The notes: a model not told the origin generated them from the letters alone. DNA of 64,000 nucleotides from Tepidimonas aquatica (GCF_007556585.1 NZ_VJNA01000007.1:1-64000); one strand, 5' to 3'. Positions 50,031 to 58,790 are shown, counted from the stretch's first letter. Numbers and translations: made by a program.

Positions 50031-50261
50031 CTAACACGCACGGGGGCCAGCGCCCTCGGCCGCGCAGCGCGGGCAGAGGCAGGCGCGGCCGCGCGCCACC
50101 TCGGGCACGCGCGCCAGCAGATCCGGCGCGAAGGAGACGCGCGTGCACCAGCACGGCGGCTGCGGCTGACCGCTGCGGTGCTGCGCCTGCATCGCGCAGG
50201 CGTTGTCGCCGCCACACAGCGGGCAGCGAGCCGGATCGACGGTCGGCTCCTCGGCGGTCAT
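50031..50261 (-). CDS. Cysteine-rich CWC family protein
   Basis: A 76-residue protein with cysteine pairs CPLCGGDNAC, PPCWCTRVSF and CLCPRCAAEG, matching the Cys_rich_CWC family (the CWC motif lies in the middle). It is probably metal-binding; no function is known. The ATG at 50261 gives a start typical of the family. It lies between malate synthase G and the PleD-like gene. Confidence 0.85.
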   Translation of the reverse strand: MTAEEPTVDPARCPLCGGDNACAMQAQHRSGQPQPPCWCTRVSFAPDLLARVPEVARGRACLCPRCAAEGAGPRAC

Positions 50262-50312
50262 CGGCGCCCCTCGTTCACCTCCGTGGCCGGCGCGTCGGGG
50301 GGCCCCCGGCGC

Positions 50313-52544
50313 TCAGCGCGCCGCCGCGGCGGCCTTGACCTTCTGCCGCCAGGCGTGCAGCAGCGGCTCGGTGTAGCCGCTGGGCTGCTCCTTGCCCTTG
50401 AACACCAGGTCCAGCGCCGCTTGGAACGCCATGCTGGCCTCGAAGTTCGGCGCCATCGGGCGGTAGGCCGGGTCGCCGGCGTTTTGCTGGTCGACCTTGC
50501 GCGCCATGCGCTCGAAGGTAGCGCGCACCTGCTCAGGCGTCACCACGCCGTGGTGCAGCCAGTTGGCCACGTGCTGGCTGCTGATGCGCAGCGTGGCACG
50601 GTCCTCCATCAGGCCCACGTCGTTGATGTCGGGCACCTTGGAGCAGCCAATGCCCTGGTCCACCCAACGCACCACGTAGCCCAGGATGCCCTGGATGTTG
50701 TTGTCCAGCTCGGCTTGCTTGTCGGCCTCGCTCCAGTGGGGGGTGGACGCCACCGGCACGGTCAGCAAGCCGGTCAGCAGCGTGTCGCGCTCGGCGTCGG
50801 CGTCGATGCGCTCCAGCTCTTGCTGCACCGCCGCCACGTCCACCTGGTGGTAGTGCAGCGCGTGCAGCGTGGCCGCGGTGGGGCTGGGCACCCACGCGGT
50901 GTTGGCGCCGGCTTTGGGGTGGGCGATTTTTTGCTCCAGCATCGCGCGCATCAGGTCCGGCATCGCCCACATGCCCTTGCCAATCTGCGCGCGCCCGCGC
51001 AGCCCGCACTTGAGGCCCACCAGCACGTTGTTGCGCTCGTAGGCCTGGATCCAGGCGCTGGCCTTCATGTCGTTCTTGCGGATCATCGGGCCAGCCAGCA
51101 TCGCGGTGTGGATTTCGTCGCCGGTGCGGTCCAGGAACCCGGTGTTGATGAAGGCCACGCGGCTGGCGGCCGCGGCGATGCACGCCTTGAGGTTGACGCT
51201 GGTGCGGCGCTCCTCGTCCATGATGCCCAGTTTGACGGTGCTGTCCGGCAGGCCCAGCATCTGCTCGACGCGCGCAAACAACTCGGCCGCAAACGCCACC
51301 TCCTTGGGCCCGTGCATCTTCGGCTTGACGATGTAGATGCTGCCGGCGCGGCTGTTGCGGATCGGCTCGCCGCTGGGCAGCTTGCCGTGACCCTGCAGGT
51401 CGTGCAGCGCGATGGTGGTGGTGATCACCGCGTCCATGATGCCTTCGGGGATTTCGCGCACGGTGCCGTCGGCGTCGGTGTACAGGATCGCGGGGTTGGT
51501 CATCAGGTGGCCGACGTTGCGCACGAACAGCAGCGAACGCCCGGGCAACACCACCTCGCCCTGCCCGTCGGGCGCGGTGTAGCGGCGGTCCCCGTGCAGG
51601 CCGCGCGTGAGCGTGCGGCCGCCTTTGTCAAAGCTCTCGGTCAACCAGCCTTGCATCATGCCCAGCCAGTTGCGGTAGCCCAGCACCTTGTCCTCGGCGT
51701 CCACCGCGGCCACCGAGTCCTCCAGGTCCAGGATCGTGGACAGCGCCGCCTCCACCACCACGTCGCACACACCGGCGCGGTCGGTCGCGCCAATGGGGTG
51801 GTTGCGGTCGATGCGGATGTCCAGGTGCAGCCCATGGTGGCGCAGCAAGACCGACGACGGGGCCGAGGGCGCGCCATGGTACCCCACGAACTGCGCCGGA
51901 TCCTTGAGCCCGGTCACCGCGCCACCGGCCAGCGTCACCTGCAGACCGCCATTCACCACCGCGTACGCCGTGGCGTCGGCATGCGAGCCCTGCGCCAGCG
52001 GGGCGGCCTGGTCCAGCACGCCGCGCGCGTAGGCAATCACCTTGGCGCCGCGCTTGTCGTTGTAGCCGGGGCCTTTGGCGCAGCCGTCGTCCTCGGGGAT
52101 CACGTCGGTGCCGTACAGGGCGTCGTACAGACTGCCCCAGCGTGCGTTGGCGGCGTTGAGCGCGTAGCGAGCGTTGAGGATCGGCACCACCAACTGCGGG
52201 CCGGCTTGCGTCGCCAGCTCGGCGTCGACGTTGGCGGTGGTCACGCGCACCTCGCCGGGCGGGGGCACCAGGTAGCCGATCGTCTCCAAAAATTGGCGGT
52301 AACCGGCCATGTCGCGGATCGGGCCCGGGTTGGCGCTGTGCCACTTGTCCAGCTCGGCCTGCAGGCGGTCGCGCTCGGCCAGCAGCGCGCGGTTTTTCGG
52401 CGCCAGGTCGGCCACGATGGCGTCAAACCCGCGCCAGAAGCGCTCGCTGTCGATGCCGGTGCCCGGCAACACCTGCTCTTCGATAAAACGGTACAAGACG
52501 TCGGCCACCTGCAGGCGGCCCTTGGTCACGCGGGGCGTAGACAT
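50313..52544 (-). CDS. glcB: Malate synthase G
   Basis: Condenses glyoxylate with acetyl-CoA to malate in the glyoxylate/glycolate routes. At 743 aa it is near the usual length of the G isoform. Seen: [20 protein letters not shown] (around the catalytic region), [32 protein letters not shown] and [20 protein letters not shown]. The start ATG at 52544 has GGAGATT upstream. A LysR regulator is divergently transcribed 123 bp away, suggesting local control, though the effector is unknown. Confidence 0.95.
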   Translation of the reverse strand: MSTPRVTKGRLQVADVLYRFIEEQVLPGTGIDSERFWRGFDAIVADLAPKNRALLAERDRLQAELDKWHSANPGPIRDMAGYRQFLETIGYLVPPPGEVRVTTANVDAELATQAGPQLVVPILNARYALNAANARWGSLYDALYGTDVIPEDDGCAKGPGYNDKRGAKVIAYARGVLDQAAPLAQGSHADATAYAVVNGGLQVTLAGGAVTGLKDPAQFVGYHGAPSAPSSVLLRHHGLHLDIRIDRNHPIGATDRAGVCDVVVEAALSTILDLEDSVAAVDAEDKVLGYRNWLGMMQGWLTESFDKGGRTLTRGLHGDRRYTAPDGQGEVVLPGRSLLFVRNVGHLMTNPAILYTDADGTVREIPEGIMDAVITTTIALHDLQGHGKLPSGEPIRNSRAGSIYIVKPKMHGPKEVAFAAELFARVEQMLGLPDSTVKLGIMDEERRTSVNLKACIAAAASRVAFINTGFLDRTGDEIHTAMLAGPMIRKNDMKASAWIQAYERNNVLVGLKCGLRGRAQIGKGMWAMPDLMRAMLEQKIAHPKAGANTAWVPSPTAATLHALHYHQVDVAAVQQELERIDADAERDTLLTGLLTVPVASTPHWSEADKQAELDNNIQGILGYVVRWVDQGIGCSKVPDINDVGLMEDRATLRISSQHVANWLHHGVVTPEQVRATFERMARKVDQQNAGDPAYRPMAPNFEASMAFQAALDLVFKGKEQPSGYTEPLLHAWRQKVKAAAAAR

Positions 52545-52642
52545 GGGTGCAATCTCCGTGATACAGGGCGGCGCAAGGCCGGATCAGGCGAACTTTAGCG
52601 CAAGCCAACATCACGATCGAGCCCCTATCAGGCCATAGACTC

Positions 52643-52659
52643 ATGACTTTTAGTTGCAT
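52643..52659. promoter_or_regulatory. Candidate LysR-type operator dyad
   Basis: ATGACTTTTAGTTGCAT holds the inverted repeat ACT-TTT-AGT flanked by near-symmetric ATG/CAT, nine bases before the lysR start. It overlaps CATAAT, which could be the regulator's -10. The site suits LysR autoregulation; this is inference only. Confidence 0.35.
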
Positions 52660-52667
52660 AATTTGGC

Positions 52668-53600
52668 ATGGACAAGCTCAAGGCCATCGAAACCTTCGTC
52701 GCCGTGGCGCAGCGCGGCAGCCTGGCCGCCACCGCCCGCGCCGAAGGGGTGGTGCCGGCGGTCATCGGGCGACGGCTCGACGCGCTGGAGGAGCACCTGG
52801 GCGTCAAGCTGCTCGTGCGCACCACGCGGCGGCTGACGCTCACGCCGGAGGGCAGCGCCTTTTTGGAAGACTGCCAGCGCCTGCTGGCCGACCTGGCGCA
52901 GGCCGAAGCCAATGTCAGCGCCGGCGGCAGCCGGGTGCGCGGCCACCTGCGCGTAACCGCCCCGGCGGGCTTTGGGCGCCGCCGCGTCGCGCCGCTGGTG
53001 CCGCTCTTTCGGCAACAGTACCCGGAGGTCACCGTGTCGCTCAACCTCAGCGACCGCGTGGTGGACCTGGTGGCCGAGGGCTACGACTGTGCGGTACGGG
53101 TCGGCGACTTGCCCGACTCGTCACTGGTCAGCGTCAGACTGGCCGACAACCGCCGCCTGGTCGTGGCGGCCCCCGACTACCTGCGCCGCCGCGGCACCCC
53201 GCAAACGCCGCACGACCTGCTGCAGCACGACTGCCTGCTGCTGTCGTCCGAGGCGTCGCAAACGCGCGGCTGGGCCTTCACCGTCCCGGACGAAGCCGGC
53301 CGCCGCAAGGTGATCCACATTCGCCCGCGCGGCCCGCTGGACTGCACCGACGGTCAGGTGTTGTACGAATGGTGCCTGGCCGGCCTGGGCCTGGCATGGC
53401 GCAGCACCTGGGAAGTGCAGGCCGACCTCGACGCCGGCCGCCTGGTCGCCGTGCTGGACGATTACGCCGCCCCCCCCAATGGCATCTACGCCGTCTTCCC
53501 CACCGCCCGCCACCTGCCGCGGCGCGTGCGGGCCTGGATCGATTTTCTAAAGGACCACTATGGGCGGGCGGAGTTTTGGGGGGCCAACAAGTCCCTTTGA
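52668..53600 (+). CDS. LysR family transcriptional regulator
   Basis: A 310-residue LysR protein of the CrgA/DsdC-like branch. N-terminal helix-turn-helix AIETFVAVAQRGSLAATARA (with VVPAVIGRRLDALEEHLGV), then a substrate-binding domain (GHLRVTAPAGFGRRRVAPLV, GYDCAVRVGDLPDSSLVSV). The effector is unknown. It is divergent from glcB and is the last housekeeping gene before the CRISPR region. Its stop is 20 bp from the tracrRNA terminator hairpin. Confidence 0.9.
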   Translation: MDKLKAIETFVAVAQRGSLAATARAEGVVPAVIGRRLDALEEHLGVKLLVRTTRRLTLTPEGSAFLEDCQRLLADLAQAEANVSAGGSRVRGHLRVTAPAGFGRRRVAPLVPLFRQQYPEVTVSLNLSDRVVDLVAEGYDCAVRVGDLPDSSLVSVRLADNRRLVVAAPDYLRRRGTPQTPHDLLQHDCLLLSSEASQTRGWAFTVPDEAGRRKVIHIRPRGPLDCTDGQVLYEWCLAGLGLAWRSTWEVQADLDAGRLVAVLDDYAAPPNGIYAVFPTARHLPRRVRAWIDFLKDHYGRAEFWGANKSL

Positions 53601-53615
53601 TTCCTGCTCCAAATG

Positions 53616-53643
53616 AAAAGCCCAGCAAGCAAGCTTGCTGGGC
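53616..53643 (-). terminator. Intrinsic terminator of the tracrRNA
   Basis: An 11-bp inverted repeat (GCCCAGCAAGC / GCTTGCTGGGC, 53620-53643) is followed on the minus strand by TTTT. On the plus strand the same hairpin lies 20 bp after the lysR stop and could also attenuate lysR transcription, but no T-tract follows on that side. Confidence 0.75.
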
Positions 53644-53663
53644 GGATACAGGCTTTCGCCTTT

Positions 53664-53699
53664 ATTGTAGCAACGGCTCTCACCCCGGATAGCTACAAT
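53664..53699. repeat. Degenerate CRISPR repeat (tracrRNA anti-repeat)
   Basis: A 36-bp sequence equal in length to the CRISPR repeats. It is in inverted orientation relative to the plus-strand array. It shares TTGTAGC, CTCTCACCCCGGAT and GCTACAAT with the repeat complement, with mismatches clustered in the middle-left (AACGG for TCCCT) and one near the right end. It begins ATTGTAGCAACGG and ends GATAGCTACAAT. Confidence 0.9.
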
Positions 53700-53705
53700 G
53701 GCCGC

Positions 53706-53735
53706 ATTATAAGGGAGATTCGTCGTGAGCCACAA
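53706..53735 (-). promoter_or_regulatory. tracrRNA promoter overlapping the cas9 start
   Basis: On the minus strand TTGTGG (53735-53730) and TATAAT (53711-53706) are 18 bp apart. The predicted start, six or seven bases on, falls at about 53699, the anti-repeat edge. The TTATAA at 53707-53712 is palindromic, so it may also serve as the -10 for cas9 on the other strand. The cas9 GTG lies inside this promoter. Confidence 0.65.
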
Positions 53736-56700
53736 CAAGACACCGGAAAGTCTGGTCTTCGGATTCGACATCGGCATCGCCTCGGTCGGCTGGTGCGTGC
53801 TATCCGACACTCGTATCGTCGATCTTGGCGTGCGCTGCTTCGACAAGGCCGAAACCGCCAAGGACGGCGAGCCGCTGAATTTAGCGCGGCGCATCGCGCG
53901 CTTGATGCGCCGCCGGCTGCGCCGCCGTGCCTGGCGGCTGGTGAAGCTCGCCCGCCTGCTCAAGCGCGAGGGCTTGATCGCCCACCTCGACGAGGTACGC
54001 AGCCCCGCGCCCGTCTCGCCCTGGCGGCTGCGTGTCGAAGGGCTGGATCGCCGTTTGACGAGCGAAGAATGGGCGCGGGTGCTCTACCACCTCTGTAAGC
54101 ACCGCGGCTTTCATTGGCTAAGCCGTGCCGAAGAGAAGAAGGCCGAAGGCGACAAGAAGGAAGGCGGCAAGGTCAAAGAGGGGCTCGCCAACACCCAGCG
54201 CCGCATGAAGGAGAAAAACTATCGAACCGCCGCCGAGATGGTGCTGGCCGAATTCCCGGACGCCTGGCGCAACAAGGCCGGCGCCTATGACAAGTCGCTC
54301 TCCCGCGCTCTATTGGCGGACGAACTGGCCCTGTTGTTCCAGCGCCAGCGCGAACTCGGCAACCCACATGCCGGTACGGCGTTGGAGGCGAAGATTCTCG
54401 GCACGGGCAACAGGAAGAGCGGCATCTTCTGGGAGCAAAAGCCGCCGCTGTCGGGCGAGGCGCTGCTCAAGATGCTGGGCCGCTGCACCCTCGAGAGAAC
54501 GGGCGGGCCTGATGGCAAGGGCGAATACCGCGCGCCGAAGGCGAGCTTTACCGCCGAGCGCCACGTGTGGCTGACGCGCCTCAACAACCTGCGCCTCGTC
54601 GTCGATGGCGTCACCCGGCCGCTCACCGAGGCCGAACGGCAGATCATTTTGCCGCTACCTTACCGGCAAGCGGGCGACTTCAAGTACGAACACGTGCGCA
54701 AGGCGCTCACCAAGGCGGGGCTTGGCGATTTCACCTTCGCTGGCGTCAATGAGGACAAGGAAAAAGACGTGCTCGTCAAACTGCCCGCATGGCAGACGCT
54801 GCGTAAGGCGATGAAAGACAAGGGGCTCGAAACCGAGTGGGAGGGCCTGGCCGGGCGTGCCATTGGTGGCGACCCGGCGATGCTCGATGCCATCGCCTGG
54901 GTGCTCTCCGTCTTCAAGGACGGCGCCGAGGTCGAGGCCGAGCTCGCCAAGCTGAACCTACCGGGCGGCGAGAAGATGATCGAGGCGCTCTCGGAGGTGA
55001 GTTTCGACAAGTTCCACAACCTCTCGCTCAAGGCACTCCGAAAGATCGTGCCGCACATGGAGGGCGGCCTGCGCTACGACGAGGCCTGCCAGGCGGCCGG
55101 CTACCACCACAGCCAGCCGCAGGCTGGCGAGGGGAAAAAATCGCGCTTCCTGCCGCCGCTCTATTCCGGCCGCGACAAGGATGGCCGGATGATCTTCAAT
55201 GACCGCTTGGACGTGCCGCGTAATCCCGTCGTGCTGCGCGCACTCAACCAGGCGCGCAAGGTGATGAATGCCTTGATCCGGGAATACGGCTCGCCTGCGG
55301 CCGTGCACATCGAGATGGCGCGCGACCTCTCACGGCCCTTTGACGAGCGCAACAAGATCCGAAAGGCGCAGGAGGAATACCGCGAGAAGAACGAAAAAGA
55401 CAAAGCCGCCTTCGCCGCCGAATACGGCATCGCCGCGAAAAGCCGCGAGTTCGAGAAGTTCCAACTCTACCGCGAGCAGCAGGGCAAATGCGCCTACTCG
55501 CTCAAGCCGCTCGATCTGCACCGCGTGATCTTCGAGCCCGGTTATGCCGAGGTGGACCATGTCCTGCCCTATTCGCGCAGCTTCGACGACGGCAAGAACA
55601 ACAAGGTGCTCTCGCTCACCGAGGAAAACCGTAACAAGGGCAACCGCACGCCCTACGAATACCTGATGGCGATCGACCCCTCGGGCGAGCGTTGGCGCGA
55701 GTTCGCCGCCTTTGTCGAAGCGAACAAGAACTACCGCCTCGCCAAACGCCAGCGTCTGTTGCGCAAGGATTTCACGGGCAAGGCCGCCGAGGAGTTCCGC
55801 GAGCGCAACCTGAACGACACGCGCTATATCTGCCGCTTCTTCAAGAACTGGGTCGAAAATCATCTTCAGCTCGCCGAAAAGGTCGAGGCCGACGGCACGG
55901 TGTTGCCCGTTGCCAAGCGCTGCGTGGTGTTGAACGGCCAGACCACCGCCTTCCTGCGCGCTCGCTGGGGCTTGCTGAAGATCCGCAGCGAGAGCGACCG
56001 CCACCATGCCCTCGACGCCGCCGTCGTCGCCGCTTGCAGCCACAGCATGGTCAAGCGTCTCGCCGATTATTCGCGGCGCAGGGAACTCGAAAACCTGCGC
56101 GCCGGCTTCCCCGACCCCGAGACCGGCGAAATCCTCGATCCGGCGATGTTCCAGCGCCTCGCCGAACATTTCCCCGAGCCTTGGCCGCATTTCCGCCAAG
56201 AGTTGCAGGCGCGCTTATTCGTGGACGACGCGGAGGAGCTACGCACTCGCCTGGAGGTGTTTGGCACCTATTCCAAGGAGGCGCTCGCCGCCGTGCGGCC
56301 GCTGTTCGTCTCGCGCGCGCCGCAGCGGCGAAATGGCGGCGCGGCGCATAAGGACACCATCTATGCTCAGCCTGAACGCTTGAAGGCCCAAGGCGGCGTG
56401 ACACAGCGCGTGCCGCTGGCGAGCCTCAAGCTCGCCGACCTCGACAAGCTGATCGACCCGCACCGCAACGAGAAGCTCTACGCCGCGATCCGCGCGCGGC
56501 TCGAAGCGCACGGCGGCAAGGGTGAGAAGGCCTTCCCGCCCGACAACCCGCTGCGCAAACCCGACCGTGACGGCAACCCGACCGGCCCGATCGTGCGCAC
56601 CGTGACGCTGGTGATCGACAAGCTCTCGGGCATTCCCATGCGCGGCGGCATCGCCAAGAACGACACCATGCTGCGCGTCGACGTCTTCCGCCACAAGAAG

Positions 56701-57093
56701 GACGGCAAATTCCATCTCGTGCCAATCTACGTGCATCACGCGGCGATCTACCGGCGAACCGGCGAGCTGCCAAACCGGGCGATCGTCGCGTTCAAGGATG
56801 AGGAGGACTGGACGCTGATCGATGACCAGAATTTCGACTTTCTGTTTTCTGCGCACCCCAATGATTTTTTACGTATCGCTTTGAAACAGGAAGTACTCTC
56901 AGGCTATTTCGCCAGCTGCGACCGTTCGACTGGAAATATCGGCCTTTGGGCGCATGACCGCAACTCCGGTGTCGGCAAGGATGGCTTCATCCGCACCGGC
57001 GTAAAAACCGCAACTGCTTTCGAGAAATTCCACGTCGACGTCCTCGGCAACCTCTACCCCGCGCCGAAGGAGGTGCGCCGTGGTCTGGCGTAG
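53725..57093 (+). CDS. cas9: CRISPR-associated endonuclease Cas9, type II-C
   Basis: A compact 1122-residue RNA-guided DNA nuclease. Domains in order: RuvC-I with D15 in FGFDIGIASVGW; an Arg-rich bridge helix (about 52-80, ARRIARLMRRRLRRRAW); recognition lobe; RuvC-II with E530 in VHIEMARDLSRPF; HNH with D611-H612 in EVDHVLPYSRSFDDG and the downstream NNKVLS; RuvC-III with H761 and D764 in DRHHALDAAVVAACS; and a C-terminal PAM-interacting region. All catalytic residues are in place. The length, the Neisseria-like tracrRNA and the cas9-cas1-cas2 order define II-C. The GTG at 53725 has GGGAG seven bases upstream. Codon use (many CTC leucines, more A/T) differs from the neighbours, suggesting transfer. 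The PAM cannot be read from the sequence. Confidence 0.97.
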   Translation: MSHNKTPESLVFGFDIGIASVGWCVLSDTRIVDLGVRCFDKAETAKDGEPLNLARRIARLMRRRLRRRAWRLVKLARLLKREGLIAHLDEVRSPAPVSPWRLRVEGLDRRLTSEEWARVLYHLCKHRGFHWLSRAEEKKAEGDKKEGGKVKEGLANTQRRMKEKNYRTAAEMVLAEFPDAWRNKAGAYDKSLSRALLADELALLFQRQRELGNPHAGTALEAKILGTGNRKSGIFWEQKPPLSGEALLKMLGRCTLERTGGPDGKGEYRAPKASFTAERHVWLTRLNNLRLVVDGVTRPLTEAERQIILPLPYRQAGDFKYEHVRKALTKAGLGDFTFAGVNEDKEKDVLVKLPAWQTLRKAMKDKGLETEWEGLAGRAIGGDPAMLDAIAWVLSVFKDGAEVEAELAKLNLPGGEKMIEALSEVSFDKFHNLSLKALRKIVPHMEGGLRYDEACQAAGYHHSQPQAGEGKKSRFLPPLYSGRDKDGRMIFNDRLDVPRNPVVLRALNQARKVMNALIREYGSPAAVHIEMARDLSRPFDERNKIRKAQEEYREKNEKDKAAFAAEYGIAAKSREFEKFQLYREQQGKCAYSLKPLDLHRVIFEPGYAEVDHVLPYSRSFDDGKNNKVLSLTEENRNKGNRTPYEYLMAIDPSGERWREFAAFVEANKNYRLAKRQRLLRKDFTGKAAEEFRERNLNDTRYICRFFKNWVENHLQLAEKVEADGTVLPVAKRCVVLNGQTTAFLRARWGLLKIRSESDRHHALDAAVVAACSHSMVKRLADYSRRRELENLRAGFPDPETGEILDPAMFQRLAEHFPEPWPHFRQELQARLFVDDAEELRTRLEVFGTYSKEALAAVRPLFVSRAPQRRNGGAAHKDTIYAQPERLKAQGGVTQRVPLASLKLADLDKLIDPHRNEKLYAAIRARLEAHGGKGEKAFPPDNPLRKPDRDGNPTGPIVRTVTLVIDKLSGIPMRGGIAKNDTMLRVDVFRHKKDGKFHLVPIYVHHAAIYRRTGELPNRAIVAFKDEEDWTLIDDQNFDFLFSAHPNDFLRIALKQEVLSGYFASCDRSTGNIGLWAHDRNSGVGKDGFIRTGVKTATAFEKFHVDVLGNLYPAPKEVRRGLA

Positions 57094-57982
57094 CGTGATG
57101 ATCTCGCGTCCGGCGCGGCTGCGGCGGGCGCATTATTCGCTCGCCATCGAGCAGGAAGAAACCGCCTTCGTGCCCTTCGAGGACATCGCGGTGATCGTGC
57201 TCAATCACCGCGAGATCACGCTCACGCACCCGGTGTTGTCGGCTTGCGCCGAATACGGGATCGGCCTTTATGCGACCGGGCACAATCACCAACCCGCAGG
57301 CATCTTTTTGCCTTTTCTTTCGCACTCGCGCAGCACGCGCATGATGCGCAAACAATTGGGCATTTCAAAACCAACGGCCAAGCAAGCCTGGGCCGAGATC
57401 GTGCGGCGCAAAATCGAAAACCAAGCCGCCTGCCTGGCGCTGAGCGCTCGCGCAGGCGCGGAGCGCTTGGCTTCTCATGCCCGCCGCGTGCGCTCAGGCG
57501 ACCCCGATAATCTGGAGGCGCAAGCCGCGGCGTTTTATTTCGCCCAGCTATTTGGCAACGCTTTCAATCGCGCCGACGCGCATTGGACGAATGCCGCCCT
57601 CGATTATGGCTATGCCGTGTTGCGTGGCGCGATAACCCGCGGCTTGGTCGCGCACGGGCTGCACCCTAGCATCGGGCTGTTTCACGATAGCGAACAAAAT
57701 GCCTTCAACCTGGCGGACGATTTGATCGAGCCGTTTCGGCCTCTTGTCGATCTGCATGTGGCGCAACACCCGGCGAGCACCACCGGAGATCTGACCCCAA
57801 GCGACAAAGAGGCCCTGGTGGCGCTGCTCAATGTGGATGTCGACATGCCTCAAGGGCAAATGTCCGTGCTGTCTGCCATCGAATATGCGGTCGAGGGCTT
57901 GGTCCGGGTCTATGAGGGCAAAGCCAAAGGTCTGGATCTACCCCGGCTGCTCGGCTTACAGCGTCACCGGCTGGAATACTGA
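57080..57982 (+). CDS. cas1: CRISPR-associated integrase Cas1 (type II)
   Basis: A 300-residue integrase that, with Cas2, inserts new spacers. The three metal ligands are visible with type-II spacing: E146 in NLEAQAAAFYF, H202 in HPSIGLFHDSEQ and E217 in NLADDLIEPFRPL. The C-terminal half is helical as usual. The GTG at 57080 overlaps the cas9 end by 14 bp, and the stop overlaps the cas2 start (TGATG), so the three cas genes form one operon. No Csn2 or Cas4 is present, consistent with subtype II-C. Confidence 0.96.
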   Translation: MVWRSVMISRPARLRRAHYSLAIEQEETAFVPFEDIAVIVLNHREITLTHPVLSACAEYGIGLYATGHNHQPAGIFLPFLSHSRSTRMMRKQLGISKPTAKQAWAEIVRRKIENQAACLALSARAGAERLASHARRVRSGDPDNLEAQAAAFYFAQLFGNAFNRADAHWTNAALDYGYAVLRGAITRGLVAHGLHPSIGLFHDSEQNAFNLADDLIEPFRPLVDLHVAQHPASTTGDLTPSDKEALVALLNVDVDMPQGQMSVLSAIEYAVEGLVRVYEGKAKGLDLPRLLGLQRHRLEY

Positions 57983-58314
57983 TGAGCGGCGAGACGAGGC
58001 GATACATGCGGCTGCTCGTCTTTTTCGACCTGCCCATGGTGACCAAGACCGAAAAGCGCGCCTACGTGCAGTTTCGTAGATTTTTGCTCAACGACGGCTA
58101 CGACATGATCCAGTGGTCGGTGTATGGCAGGATACTGAATGGCATTGATGCAGAGAGCAAACACCTGGCACGCCTGATACAAAATCTGCCATCGCGCGGC
58201 TCGGTCCGGTGCATGACAGTAACGGAACGACAGTACGCCGGCATACGCTTGCTTGTTGGCAAGCCAGTTTCTCAAGAAAAAAACGTTACTGCCTCTCAGC
58301 TACTCCTTTTTTAG
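57982..58314 (+). CDS. cas2: CRISPR-associated protein Cas2
   Basis: A 110-residue Cas2 with the ferredoxin-like fold pattern: RLLVFFDLPMVTKTEKRAY (Asp in FFDLP), QFRRFLLNDGYDMIQWSVYG and SVRCMTVTERQY. It bridges Cas1 dimers in the adaptation complex. The start ATG at 57982 overlaps the cas1 stop; an internal ATG at 58006 (MRLLVFFDL) is closer to the common family start. The stop lies 62 bp before the first repeat. Confidence 0.95.
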   Translation: MSGETRRYMRLLVFFDLPMVTKTEKRAYVQFRRFLLNDGYDMIQWSVYGRILNGIDAESKHLARLIQNLPSRGSVRCMTVTERQYAGIRLLVGKPVSQEKNVTASQLLLF

Positions 58315-58376
58315 AAAAATTGAACAACGGCGCAAACTGGCTAAGTCACGCCCTGACAACGAGTTACGTGACGGGT

Positions 58377-58610
58377 ATTGTAGCCATCCGGGGTGAGAGA
58401 GGGAGCTACAACAAGCGGGGCCGGGCCGTGCTGCCTTCTGGCATTGTAGCCATCCGGGGTGAGAGAGGGAGCTACAACCATCGACGGCACAAGCCGGGAC
58501 AACGGCCGATTGTAGCCATCCGGGGTGAGAGAGGGAGCTACAACCGTCTCGCCGTAGCGGATGCGCTCGCGGCTATTGTAGCCATCCGGGGTGAGAGAGG
58601 GAGCTACAAC
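58377..58610 (-). CRISPR. CRISPR array, 4 repeats, 3 spacers (type II-C)
   Basis: Four identical 36-bp repeats at 58377-58412, 58443-58478, 58509-58544 and 58575-58610, separated by three spacers of exactly 30 bp. On the plus strand each repeat begins ATTGTAGCCATCC and ends GGGAGCTACAAC. The crRNA-sense repeat is the reverse complement, starting GTTGTAGCTCCC like the Neisseria repeat, so the array is predicted to be read from the minus strand, opposite to the cas genes. In that sense each repeat ends in TACAAT, a -10-like box as in Neisseria. Spacer origins are unknown. Confidence 0.96.
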
Positions 58611-58790
58611 AGATTTTCACCTGGCCGGACGATTGATGAATTTCAACCGTTTGCAGCACTCATTTTACCTTCGCACGCTTCAAACCATCGTTCTGCTTGT
58701 GATTTGCAATATGGCAACCACTTGCGCTGCCACAGAACAGCCGAATATCGGTCTACACGAAACGTGTCGCAAAGGCGATAGTCGATCGTT
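58611..58790 (-). promoter_or_regulatory. Predicted CRISPR leader, A/T-richer intergenic region
   Basis: The 200 bp beyond the last repeat are A/T-richer than the surroundings and hold no convincing gene. With crRNA read from the minus strand this is the leader side, where new spacers would be added. It contains TTGAT-GAAT-TTCAA at 58633-58646, close to an FNR-type box. The exact leader end is not visible. Confidence 0.55.

Larger units (their letters stand above)
53616..53699 (-). ncRNA. tracrRNA of the type II-C system
   Basis: On the minus strand from 53699, a 36-nt anti-repeat (53699-53664) pairs with the CRISPR repeat over 8 bp, a bulge and about 23 bp including G-U pairs. It is followed by AAAGGC-GAAA-GCCT (a small stem-loop), GTATCC, an 11-bp terminator stem (53643-53620) and TTTT (53619-53616). 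The order anti-repeat, short stem, terminator and the junction GTTGCTACAATAA are the same as in the N. meningitidis tracrRNA. The length of about 84 nt is the expected size. The 5' end is inferred from the TATAAT at 53711-53706. Confidence 0.85.

Noticed and set aside
53620-53643. Terminator hairpin as a plain lysR terminator
   Set aside because: The T-tract is on the minus-strand side, and its fixed place after the anti-repeat fits the tracrRNA end better.
58345-58372. Inverted repeat GTCACG / CGTGAC between cas2 and the first repeat
   Set aside because: Only 6 bp with a 16-bp loop and no T-tract; too weak to call a terminator or operator.
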